44,453 nucleotides of DNA from JAUXFK01 sp034189035 (GTDB lineage: Bacteria; Desulfobacterota; UBA8473). Below are positions 7,633 to 15,673 of the stretch, piece after piece. The DNA is taken from NCBI GenBank assembly GCA_034189035.1, contig JAXHVA010000034.1:1-44453 (forward strand), read 5' to 3'. The notes under the pieces were generated by a model, which searched no databases, was not told where the DNA came from, and worked only from the letters and a program-made list of their open reading frames with translations. A program made the position numbers and the translations under genes. How positions within the stretch are numbered: the stretch's first letter is position 1; the number at the start of each line of letters is the position of its first letter.

Positions 7633-9042
7633 ATGGCGAGCGTTTTGATCATTGATGATGACAACATGTTTAATGAAATGCTCTCTTTAAAGGTCAGGCA
7701 ATTGGGACATGAGGCTGCAACTGCGGTAACCCTGGAACAAGGGCTAAAAGAGGCCTCCTCAGGGGGTTTTGATATTGTATATCTCGACGTACGGATGCCA
7801 GATGGGAACGGACTCGATATATTGCCGAAGATTCAAGAGGGATCATCCCCTCCTGAGGTTATTATCATCACCGGTGCAGGCGATCCAGATGGAGCTGAGC
7901 TTGCAGTTGAAAACGGAGCATGGGATTATATTGAAAAGCCCTCCTCAATAGAAGCGATGACCTTACCGCTCATACGTGCAATACAATACCGTGAGGAAAG
8001 GAGCGCTGGCAAGACAAATGTGGCATTGAAAAGGGAGGGGATCATTGGAAAGAGTATACAGTTGAAAAGCTGTCTTGATCTACTGGCCAAAGCTGCAAAT
8101 AGCAATACAAATGTCCTCATAACAGGCGAAACAGGCACTGGCAAAGAACTCTTTGCATCTGCAATCCATGAGAACGGCTTACGCTCCAATGGTAATTTTG
8201 TTGTAGTGGATTGTACAGTGCTCCCTGAGACCCTGGTAGAGAGCATGCTTTTCGGATACGAAAAAGGGGCATTTACAGGTGCAGACAGGGCAAACGAAGG
8301 TCTAATAATGCAGTCAGATGGGGGAACTCTCTTTTTAGATGAAGTGGGTGAACTCCCGCTGAATGTCCAGAAGGCCTTTCTTAGGGTAATTGACGAACAC
8401 AGTTTTCGCCCACTGAGTTGTAAGCGAGAAATAAAGAGCGATTTCAGACTCGTTTCAGCAACTAATCGGAATCTCGATGAGATGGTACAACGTGGGAAGT
8501 TCAGAAAAGATCTTCTCTTTCGTTTACGGTCTCTCGTCATCCATTTACCTCCGCTGAGAGAACATACCGAGGATATTAAAGAGCTAACATTGCACTATAT
8601 CGCTAAACTCTGCGAACTCTATAATATAGGAATAAAGGGAGGGTCATCAGATTTCTTTGAAGTTTTGGAGGAATATACCTGGCCTGGAAATGTCCGCGAA
8701 CTGATCAATACCATAGAAAGGGCCATTGCCGTTGCACAAAACGAGCCCACTCTCTTTCCAAAACACCTGGCAAAGGAGATTCGCATCCAGGTCGCTCGAG
8801 CTTTAATGAATAAAAAAAAATCGACAAAGGAAGATGAGTTGGGAATGGTTAATGAGTCCGGAAAACTTTCTACAATGAAAGATTTTAGAGAACTTACCGT
8901 TTCAGATGCAGAGAAAAAATATTTAGAAAAACTGATGTCACTTACAAAAGGCAACATCAAAAAAGCCTGCTCTATGTCTGGTCTGTCCAGACCGCGTTTG
9001 TATGCACTTTTAAAGAAATATGAGATACCCAAAAAACCTTAG
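7633..9042 (+). CDS. NtrC-family sigma-54-dependent response regulator
   Basis: The 469-residue protein has an N-terminal receiver domain (acidic IIDDD at 6-10, phospho-Asp52 in YLDVRMPDG, conserved Lys102). The AAA+ activator domain carries Walker A GETGTGKE (165-172), an intact GAFTGA sigma-54 contact loop (212-217) and Walker B GTLFLDE (231-237). A C-terminal Fis-type helix-turn-helix spans about 440-466 (IKKACSMSGLSRPRLYALL). It should switch on RpoN-dependent promoters when phosphorylated. It follows the MFS gene by 44 bp and is probably the last gene of the peptide cassette or the first of the signalling block. A sigma-54-type promoter 209 bp downstream of its stop is an obvious candidate target. 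The upstream hybrid kinase and the downstream PAS kinase are candidate partners. Confidence 0.95.
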   Translation: MASVLIIDDDNMFNEMLSLKVRQLGHEAATAVTLEQGLKEASSGGFDIVYLDVRMPDGNGLDILPKIQEGSSPPEVIIITGAGDPDGAELAVENGAWDYIEKPSSIEAMTLPLIRAIQYREERSAGKTNVALKREGIIGKSIQLKSCLDLLAKAANSNTNVLITGETGTGKELFASAIHENGLRSNGNFVVVDCTVLPETLVESMLFGYEKGAFTGADRANEGLIMQSDGGTLFLDEVGELPLNVQKAFLRVIDEHSFRPLSCKREIKSDFRLVSATNRNLDEMVQRGKFRKDLLFRLRSLVIHLPPLREHTEDIKELTLHYIAKLCELYNIGIKGGSSDFFEVLEEYTWPGNVRELINTIERAIAVAQNEPTLFPKHLAKEIRIQVARALMNKKKSTKEDELGMVNESGKLSTMKDFRELTVSDAEKKYLEKLMSLTKGNIKKACSMSGLSRPRLYALLKKYEIPKKP

Positions 9043-9419
9043 TTCTTGTAGAGCCTTACCTCACATGTCTCATCCTACAAGATAGATTCTTATTTTCTTA
9101 GAAATCGTCTTGCAAGTTATAACAATTATCTTACTTCCTCGGATTTTTAATCTCTAGTTCTCCCTATTTATAGTAGCTTCACCTCTATGAAGTAAGATTC
9201 TCCAACCAACACGAAGCTAACAATAATTCCCACAAATGCCGACTCATTTCTGGTACATTTCTTGCTGTAGTTTTTATTGGAAATTGTTTATAAAGGGACA
9301 ATTTAGTTCAAGGTAAAGGAAAGTAAAGAATCGAGCAAAATGGCAATTTATGGATAGATTCCACTTAATACGGTTTTCTGAATATCCTTATCAATCTGTA
9401 CAAAGGAGAAATATCTAAG
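9043..9419 (+). other. 377-bp intergenic region with a sigma-54-type promoter
   Basis: No ORF with coding character was seen. A possible stem (CTTGTAG near 9044, CTACAAG near 9076) follows the activator gene, but it lacks a T-run and is only a weak terminator candidate. The clear feature is the TGGTAC-N5-TTGCT element at 9251-9266, listed separately. The rest is AT-rich leader sequence for the gene starting at 9420. Confidence 0.5.
9251..9266 (+). promoter_or_regulatory. Sigma-54 (RpoN) -24/-12 promoter
   Basis: TGGTAC (9251-9256), five bases, then TTGCT (9262-9266) match the TGGCAC-N5-TTGCW consensus, with GG and GC twelve bases apart as RpoN requires. The predicted transcript start is near 9278, giving a leader of about 140 nt for the degenerate receiver gene. 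The upstream gap leaves room for activator-binding sites, though no convincing dyad was picked out. Confidence 0.65.
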
Positions 9420-9779
9420 ATGAATTTGCTCTTTTACACGACAGAAAAGGAAGAAACAGGAGAACGTTTGCAAAAGGTCATTGATACAATAGTTCCAAAG
9501 GGCAAGGGAGAGACTCACAGAACGATTAAAAGCCTTACCCAAAGGCTTCGAAAGCCCAGATATGATTCGATAATCGCAGTTCTTATGGCTTCGACCAGAG
9601 AAGACCTCTATGATCTTTTGTCTATTCGAGACCTTCTTCGTGGCATCAGTATTATCCTAATTTTACCAGATAGAAATGCCGATACTATATCAAAGGGACA
9701 TATTTTGAGGCCACGATTTTTGACATACAAGGATAGTAATTTTGGCGAGATTACCGCAGTATTGGGTAAGATGTTATAG
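9420..9779 (+). CDS. Small degenerate receiver-like (pseudo-receiver) protein
   Basis: The 119-residue protein has the alternating strand-helix rhythm of a CheY-like receiver: strands near LLFYT, SIIAVLMA, SIILILPD and PRFLTYKD. However, the acidic pair after strand 1 is replaced (YTTEKEE), the expected phospho-Asp after strand 3 is not evident (MASTRED), and a Lys in strand 5 (YKD) is only loosely placed. A phosphorylation-independent receiver or protein-interaction module is the best guess, based on predicted fold rather than a recognised family. The gene has its own sigma-54-type promoter and a Shine-Dalgarno AAAGGAG set rather far (about 11 nt) from the ATG. It sits between the sigma-54 activator and a large histidine kinase, so a role in this signalling network is likely. 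Confidence 0.65.
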   Translation: MNLLFYTTEKEETGERLQKVIDTIVPKGKGETHRTIKSLTQRLRKPRYDSIIAVLMASTREDLYDLLSIRDLLRGISIILILPDRNADTISKGHILRPRFLTYKDSNFGEITAVLGKML

Positions 9780-9969
9780 AATCGAATCCAACAGGCTCAT
9801 ATTATGGTTTGTTAATCCTATTAGCTGATATTAATACAAAATAACCTATGTTATTTAACCTCAGAAGTATAAAAAAGTTGCACAGAAAATAGAAACACAC
9901 GGTAAAAAAAGTCGGTAAAAGAAATGCTTTATTTTATATCTATTAAATTTAAGATGTCTGAATAGCTCT

Positions 9970-12900
9970 ATGGCTGAGGGAAACACTTTAAAGGGAGTAA
10001 AGAGATCTATAGTTGTCTTTTCAGCTGTGAGCATTCTGGTAATCGGTGTACTCGTTGCATTAGTGAGTATAATCCCTTTATATAACCAGCTAAAAAAAGA
10101 CGAAGAAAGGAATCTGCTCTTTTTCCTCAAAGCAAAAACCACGGCGATTGAGGAATACCTATCAAAAACGAAGGAGATTGCTTTACATACATCCAGCAAA
10201 AGTAAAACTCGAGAAAAGCTAAAGGCATACAACCAAGGCAAGATCAACCTAAATGAGTATGTAAATTTTAGCAAACCTATCCTGATCGATGCCCTCAATC
10301 GATTTGAAGATGTTGCAGGGATTAGCCGTTTCGATCAGAAAGGGAACCTTATGATTGAAGTTGGACAGTCAATATCAGAGGAACTTCGGCATATACAATA
10401 TATAGAAACCAAAGAGGTGTATATTGAGGGTCCAATAACCGAGGGAGATAAATCCTATTTGATAGTAAGTGCCTTTATTGTTAACAGCCAATCGATGCAA
10501 ATCGGAAGGGATGTTTTTCTCTTCACACTTTCGGGTCTTCAACGAATTGTGGAGGATTATACAGGTCTGGGAGAGACTGGAGAAACTGTTCTAGGAATAC
10601 AGCACTATGACCATTGCCAGCTATTATTTCCTCAAAGAGACAGCAAAAACAATACTGCTGAGATCGTCCTTAGGGACTCTCCGATTGGAACCGCCATGTA
10701 TAATGCCTTTTATAATAAGAGAGGGGTTCTCTATCCCAACAGATCCCGCAATGGATCAGAGGTCATTGCCTATAGCCCTGTTAAAGGCATCAAGTGGGGT
10801 ATTGTAGTTAAGATAAACAAAGAAGAATTTTACGCTCTTGTTTACAATCAGATTGTTTTGATTGGTACTATCATCATTGCTTTGATACTGCTTGGCACCT
10901 TTGGTATGCTCCAATTGTTACACCCCCTTACAGGGAAAATATTTATCCATACCGATGAATTGGAAGCTGAGATTCAGGAGAAGACAGCTGCCCTGCATAA
11001 CGAATTGAGTGAGCATAAACGAACACAAGAGTCCTTACAAAAGGCCCATAATCAACTGGAACAGCGTGTAAAGAAACGCACTGCAGACCTTACAAAGATA
11101 AACCTAGAACTCCTTACAGAAATCTCTGAGCGCAAACGTGCAGAGGAAGCACTGAGAGAAAGTGAGAATAGCCTTGCTGAAGCCCAGAGTATTGCCCATT
11201 TGGGCAATTGGGATTTAGATCTTACTAGAAATAAACTCAAATGGTCAGACGAGGTCTATCGAATATTCGGTTTAGAGCCACAAGAGTTTGATGCAACCTA
11301 TGAAGCCGCTCTTAATATTATCCATCCTGATGACAGAGAATTCGTCAATAACTCATATAGAGAATCAGTAAAAAACTCTGGCATCTTTGATATTGTCTAT
11401 AGAATCGTAAGACCTGATGGGGAACTTCGGATTGTTCACACAAAAGCTAAAGATATCACTGATGAAACACGAAAGACGATTCGTTCAATAGGTACGATTC
11501 AAGATATTACCGAGCGTAAACAGGCACAAGAGAATCTGAAAAGGGCAGCAACCATTCTCGAAACTATGATTGATGGGGTTGTAATCACTGATTTATCGGG
11601 AAGAATTATCGATTTGAATAGAGCGGCCATGGATCAACTCGGTTATATAAAAGAGGAGTTAATTGGAAAAAATGCGCAAGACATACTCTCAACCGAAGAA
11701 GACCGGAAAAAATTCTATAAAGATCTCGAAAAACTCATAAGCAGAAAAAAAATCATCGCTTCAGAATATCTAGTGAAACGTAAAGACGGATCGACATTTC
11801 CAACAAGTTTAAGCCTATCCGTAACAATAGATTCCGATGGGAAATCAAGCGATATTGTTGCTGTATCCAGAGATATCACTCTGAGGAAGAAGACGGAGGA
11901 AGCGCTTAAACAGTTTAACATGGAATTAGAAGAGAATGTCAGGGCCGCTACCAAAGAGCTGTCTGAGGAGAAGGAAAAACTCGATGTCATCCTCCATAAC
12001 ACAGCAGACGGCATTCTTGTTACTGATTTGCAAAACAGGGTCATCTTAATCAACCCCGCTGCTGAGTGCCTTTTAGGAATTACCATGAAAAAGGTGCTGG
12101 GCAAGAAGATCGATCTTTGTATCAATGACAAAACCCTCAAAGAAAAGATATTCACAACCCGTAAGGAAGAAAGGATGGGATACGAATTCGAATTGGAGTA
12201 TAAAGACCCTGAGGGATTTAACAGCAGGGTGCTGAGTGGCAACACGGCATGTCTGAAAAGTAGAGAAGGTAAAGTAATGGGCGTTGTCACAGCATTGAAT
12301 GACATTACAAAATTGCGAGACCTAGACAGAATGAAGACGGATTTTATCTCCACAGCGGCTCATGAACTTAGAACCCCTCTCACATCGATTCAGGGATTTT
12401 CAGAGATATTGCTTATAAAAGATGATCTTCTAGAAGAAGAGAAAAAAAGGTTTTTGACCTATATTAATAAACAAGCTGTAGGTCTAGCAATGATCATCAG
12501 CGATCTTTTGGATATATCCCGGATAGAATCCGGCCTGGGATTTACTCTTAGCGGAGTGAAATGTAACGCTGTGGACAGCATTAAGAATATAATTCCATAT
12601 TTTCAAGAAATGTCTCCAAAACACAGCTTTGAGATGGTTTTGTTACCAGAGGAACCCGTAAAGGTATTTATGGATAGTGAAAAGATTGAACAGGTCTTAA
12701 TGAATATCCTCAGCAATGCGGTTAAGTATTCTCCTGAAGATGGGGTGATCCGTGTATCTGGGGAAATGCATAAAGACAGTTACCAGATATCGGTTGAAGA
12801 CCATGGGATCGGTATGACCCCAGATCAGGTTGAGAAGATATTCGATAAGTTTTACAGGGCAAAGACCTCTGATACTGCCCCTGAGGGAACAGGGTTAGGC

Positions 12901-13005
12901 ATGACGATTACTAAGTACATTATCGAGGCTCATGGTGGCAAGGTCTGGATTGAAAGTGAACTTGGCAAAGGAACAACAGTGCGGTTTACAATACCAATAA
13001 CGTAA
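9970..13005 (+). CDS. Large membrane histidine kinase with periplasmic Cache-like sensor and three PAS domains
   Basis: The 1011-residue protein has a transmembrane helix at about 14-36, a roughly 250-residue periplasmic region of double-Cache character, and a second helix at about 293-316. A coiled coil (about 330-395) follows, then three PAS-type domains (about 398-515, 522-640 and 668-780). The HisKA domain has its phospho-His at residue 798 (STAAHELRTPL), and the ATPase domain has a NAVKYSPEDG N-box, DHGIGM, and GTGLGMTITKYII. There is no fused receiver, so it must phosphorylate a separate regulator. The next gene, 67 bp on, is a stand-alone receiver. The Cache region should bind a small extracellular ligand and the PAS domains may hold cofactors; neither ligand is identifiable. 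The sigma-54 activator is another possible partner. Confidence 0.93.
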   Translation: MAEGNTLKGVKRSIVVFSAVSILVIGVLVALVSIIPLYNQLKKDEERNLLFFLKAKTTAIEEYLSKTKEIALHTSSKSKTREKLKAYNQGKINLNEYVNFSKPILIDALNRFEDVAGISRFDQKGNLMIEVGQSISEELRHIQYIETKEVYIEGPITEGDKSYLIVSAFIVNSQSMQIGRDVFLFTLSGLQRIVEDYTGLGETGETVLGIQHYDHCQLLFPQRDSKNNTAEIVLRDSPIGTAMYNAFYNKRGVLYPNRSRNGSEVIAYSPVKGIKWGIVVKINKEEFYALVYNQIVLIGTIIIALILLGTFGMLQLLHPLTGKIFIHTDELEAEIQEKTAALHNELSEHKRTQESLQKAHNQLEQRVKKRTADLTKINLELLTEISERKRAEEALRESENSLAEAQSIAHLGNWDLDLTRNKLKWSDEVYRIFGLEPQEFDATYEAALNIIHPDDREFVNNSYRESVKNSGIFDIVYRIVRPDGELRIVHTKAKDITDETRKTIRSIGTIQDITERKQAQENLKRAATILETMIDGVVITDLSGRIIDLNRAAMDQLGYIKEELIGKNAQDILSTEEDRKKFYKDLEKLISRKKIIASEYLVKRKDGSTFPTSLSLSVTIDSDGKSSDIVAVSRDITLRKKTEEALKQFNMELEENVRAATKELSEEKEKLDVILHNTADGILVTDLQNRVILINPAAECLLGITMKKVLGKKIDLCINDKTLKEKIFTTRKEERMGYEFELEYKDPEGFNSRVLSGNTACLKSREGKVMGVVTALNDITKLRDLDRMKTDFISTAAHELRTPLTSIQGFSEILLIKDDLLEEEKKRFLTYINKQAVGLAMIISDLLDISRIESGLGFTLSGVKCNAVDSIKNIIPYFQEMSPKHSFEMVLLPEEPVKVFMDSEKIEQVLMNILSNAVKYSPEDGVIRVSGEMHKDSYQISVEDHGIGMTPDQVEKIFDKFYRAKTSDTAPEGTGLGMTITKYIIEAHGGKVWIESELGKGTTVRFTIPIT

Positions 13006-13072
13006 TTTCTACTTATTTGGTAAAAACTCATTCGTCATTATTTCTTATTTTAGTTCTAAAGGGGAGCAGAAA

Positions 13073-13438
13073 ATGAAAAAGATTCTCATTGTAGATGATC
13101 AACTCGAGGTGAGAGAACTTGTGGAAGTGACGCTTCGCTCAGGCGATTATCGCGTATTTCATGCAGAAAATGGAGAGAAGGCCATAGAAGTTGCTAGGGC
13201 GGAAAGACCTGAACTGATCATTATGGACATTATGATGCCTGGAAAAATTGATGGACTTGAGGCGACCCGAATCCTAAAAAGAACCCCTGAAACCAAGGAA
13301 TGTGTCATAGTCATGTTATCGTCAAAGGGCCAGGAAATCGATAAGGAAAAGGGTATTGAAGTCGGGGCAGACGACTATTTTACAAAACCTTTCAGTCCGT
13401 TAGAGTTGATAAAGAGGGTTGAAGAAGTCCTTGGATAG
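13073..13438 (+). CDS. Stand-alone CheY-like response regulator
   Basis: The 121-residue protein is a single receiver domain with acidic IVDDQ after strand 1, the phospho-Asp in IIMDIMMPG, a Ser/Thr position (MLSSKG), and the conserved Lys in YFTKPFSP. No output domain is attached, so it acts by protein interaction or passes phosphate on. An AAAGGGGAG ribosome-binding site precedes the ATG. It lies directly after the multi-PAS kinase and before a soluble kinase, which makes it a likely phosphorelay intermediate between them (inference). Confidence 0.93.
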   Translation: MKKILIVDDQLEVRELVEVTLRSGDYRVFHAENGEKAIEVARAERPELIIMDIMMPGKIDGLEATRILKRTPETKECVIVMLSSKGQEIDKEKGIEVGADDYFTKPFSPLELIKRVEEVLG

Positions 13439-13499
13439 CCAAATTTTCTGACTTCGCAACATACAAAAATCCATCAATAGAGATTCACGGGAAGACTTT

Positions 13500-14351
13500 A
13501 TGGAAAACAAAAACCTTCTAGAGGATTCGTCCGATTTTGATCAATTAAAAAAGTATGCAAAAGATATTGCTGAGGTCTACAAATCTGAAAAACAAAGAAG
13601 GAAAGAGTTGCAGGCCGCATACAAAGAGCTTAAAGAAACCAGGGACATGTTGATTCAATCTGAAAAACTCGCTGCTATAGGCAGACTCACAGCAGGTGTT
13701 GCGCATGAGGTCCTTAACCCTGTCAATATCATATCCATGAGACTTCAATTATTGAGCATGACAGAGGAACTGTCGGATCAAGCAAGAAACGCTGTAACTA
13801 TCTGCAAGGATCAATTAGACCGCATCGTTGAAATTACCAAAGATCTAGGCCAATTTTCTCGTGTCTATAAAAAGCATACTACTGTAAGCGACCTGAATAT
13901 GGTGATCGGGCATGTTTTGACTCTATACGCACCTCAATTTAAGATAGAAAACATCCGTACTGACGTTCAATACCACCCTGACCTCCCCTCGATACAATTA
14001 GAAAGAGACAGGTTTGAACAGGTACTTTTGAATATTATTTCAAATGCATCTACTTCCATGGCAGGCCAGGAAGTCAAGATGTTAGACATTGTAACAAAAT
14101 CTGTAAAATCAGGAGATTATGTACAGGTAATAATCTCCGATACAGGTGCCGGTATTAATCAAAGTAATATGGATAAGATTTTTGATCCCTTTTTCACGAC
14201 AAAAAACCCCGACCAGGGCACAGGTCTGGGACTCTTTATATCATACAGTATCATAAAAGATCTCGGTGGTAGAATATGGGCTGAAAATAGAGAACCAAAA
14301 GGGGCTTCTTTTTATATTGAGCTTCCATCAGCCAAAAATATTGATAATTAA
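13500..14351 (+). CDS. Cytosolic histidine kinase with N-terminal coiled-coil tag
   Basis: No membrane helix or PAS domain is present in the 283 residues. An N-terminal charged coiled coil (about 12-55) contains DFDQLKKYAKDIAEVYKSEK. HisKA then has its phospho-His at residue 69 (AGVAHEVLNPVN), and the NtrB/HK-type ATPase domain has NIISNASTSM, DTGAGI and GTGLGLFIS boxes. The N-terminal segment is nearly identical to that of the HD-GYP protein encoded two genes later, which suggests both bind the same partner. The kinase has no sensor of its own, so its input probably comes through that segment or via neighbouring receivers. Confidence 0.92.
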   Translation: MENKNLLEDSSDFDQLKKYAKDIAEVYKSEKQRRKELQAAYKELKETRDMLIQSEKLAAIGRLTAGVAHEVLNPVNIISMRLQLLSMTEELSDQARNAVTICKDQLDRIVEITKDLGQFSRVYKKHTTVSDLNMVIGHVLTLYAPQFKIENIRTDVQYHPDLPSIQLERDRFEQVLLNIISNASTSMAGQEVKMLDIVTKSVKSGDYVQVIISDTGAGINQSNMDKIFDPFFTTKNPDQGTGLGLFISYSIIKDLGGRIWAENREPKGASFYIELPSAKNIDN

Positions 14352-14376
14352 TTTTTTTTGGGGAGACCTATAGAGA

Positions 14377-14745
14377 ATGGAGAGAATTTTAGTAGTAGAC
14401 GATGAACCTGAAGTATGCAATGCTTTAAATGAATTTTTAAGTTCAAAAGGATATGAAGTCTATACCGCTCTAGATGGGATATCTGCAATAAAAAAAGTAA
14501 AAGAGGTCAGACCTCATATCGTATTGCTCGATGTTATAATGCCAGGCATGGGGGGGATAGATACCCTTCAGGAAATAAAAAAGATTGATTCAAAAATCGG
14601 TATTATCATGATCACTGCTGTTGCTGATCACGAATTGGCAAAGAGAGCTATTGATATAGGAGCTTATAGCTACATTACGAAGCCATTGGATCTCAACTAT
14701 ATCGAAACAGTTGTTATGGTAAAGATACTAGACTTTTTAGATTAA
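14377..14745 (+). CDS. Stand-alone response regulator (receiver only)
   Basis: The 122-residue receiver domain has VVDDEPEV after strand 1, the phospho-Asp in VLLDVIMPGMGG, a Thr in MITAVAD and the conserved Lys in YITKPLDL. It starts 25 bp after the soluble kinase gene, with GGGGAGACC upstream of its ATG. It is likely the cognate receiver of that kinase. There is no DNA-binding output; the HD-GYP protein that follows may be the effector that is controlled. Confidence 0.92.
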   Translation: MERILVVDDEPEVCNALNEFLSSKGYEVYTALDGISAIKKVKEVRPHIVLLDVIMPGMGGIDTLQEIKKIDSKIGIIMITAVADHELAKRAIDIGAYSYITKPLDLNYIETVVMVKILDFLD

Positions 14746-14821
14746 CTTTCTTTCCTGTTTGGACTTGTGGATTCAGGCTACCATAAAAAAAAGGTCGATA
14801 ATAAGATTACAGATAAATTTA

Positions 14822-15673
14822 ATGGAGAAAAAAAGCCTTTCTAAGGATACCTACGATTTTGACCAACTAAAAAAGTATGCGAAAGATATTGCTGTGGTCT
14901 ATAAATCCGAAAAACAAAAGAAAGAAGCACTGGAAGCCGGAAATCAGCAAATCGTGAAGTATGCGATTGATCTTAACAAGGCGGTCTCAGAGCTTAAGGC
15001 TGTTAATCAGGAGCTTCAGGAAGCATATATCGATACCATCCATCGTCTTGTCCTTGTAGCTGAATATAAAGATGAAGACACTGGCAATCATATAAAACGT
15101 ATCAGTCTATATAGCGCTTTGATCGCCGAAAAAATTGGGTTGCCGGCCGATGGAGTTCAAGACATACTCTATGCTTCTCCTATGCATGATGTGGGAAAAG
15201 TCGGGGTTCCAGACAACATGTTGCTTAAACCCGGAAGATTGACAGAACAAGAATTCGAATGCATAAAAGCCCATACCCTTATAGGGGCAGACATACTGGC
15301 AAATTCGAGGGGTAAGATACTCCGAATCGCTGAACAGATAGCCATCTCCCACCATGAAAAATGGAATGGTAAAGGGTACCCTTATGGTCTTTATAAAAAG
15401 AAAATTCCCATAGTTGGCAGGATTGTTGGGTTGGTCGATGTCTTTGATGCGCTTACTTCCAAACGACCTTACAAGGATCCTTATCCAGTAGATGTGGCCT
15501 GCGATATGATCAAAAAGGAACGCGGACAACATTTTGATCCTGACCTTGTAGATGTCTTTATGAAAAACATAGATGAAATTCTATCAATCAAGGCGGAGGT
15601 AGATTTAAAAGAAGGTATATCCACTGATGATTTTACATGGAGCGAAAGAGACCTAGTTTTAAACATTTCATAA
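14822..15673 (+). CDS. HD-GYP cyclic-di-GMP phosphodiesterase-type protein
   Basis: From the ATG at 14822 the product is 283 residues. Residues 12-30 (DFDQLKKYAKDIAVVYKSE) match the N-terminus of the soluble kinase upstream, position for position, which supports this start over a TTG at 14759 even though no strong Shine-Dalgarno is visible. A coiled coil follows to about residue 70, then the HD-GYP domain: HD at 122-123 (MHDVGKVGVPD) and HHEKWNGKGYP at 177-187. This family hydrolyses the second messenger cyclic-di-GMP at a metal site. The usual receiver domain of RpfG-like proteins is missing here, and the preceding gene encodes a free receiver that may stand in for it. The gene overlaps the convergent VWA gene by a few bases. 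Confidence 0.93.
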   Translation: MEKKSLSKDTYDFDQLKKYAKDIAVVYKSEKQKKEALEAGNQQIVKYAIDLNKAVSELKAVNQELQEAYIDTIHRLVLVAEYKDEDTGNHIKRISLYSALIAEKIGLPADGVQDILYASPMHDVGKVGVPDNMLLKPGRLTEQEFECIKAHTLIGADILANSRGKILRIAEQIAISHHEKWNGKGYPYGLYKKKIPIVGRIVGLVDVFDALTSKRPYKDPYPVDVACDMIKKERGQHFDPDLVDVFMKNIDEILSIKAEVDLKEGISTDDFTWSERDLVLNIS

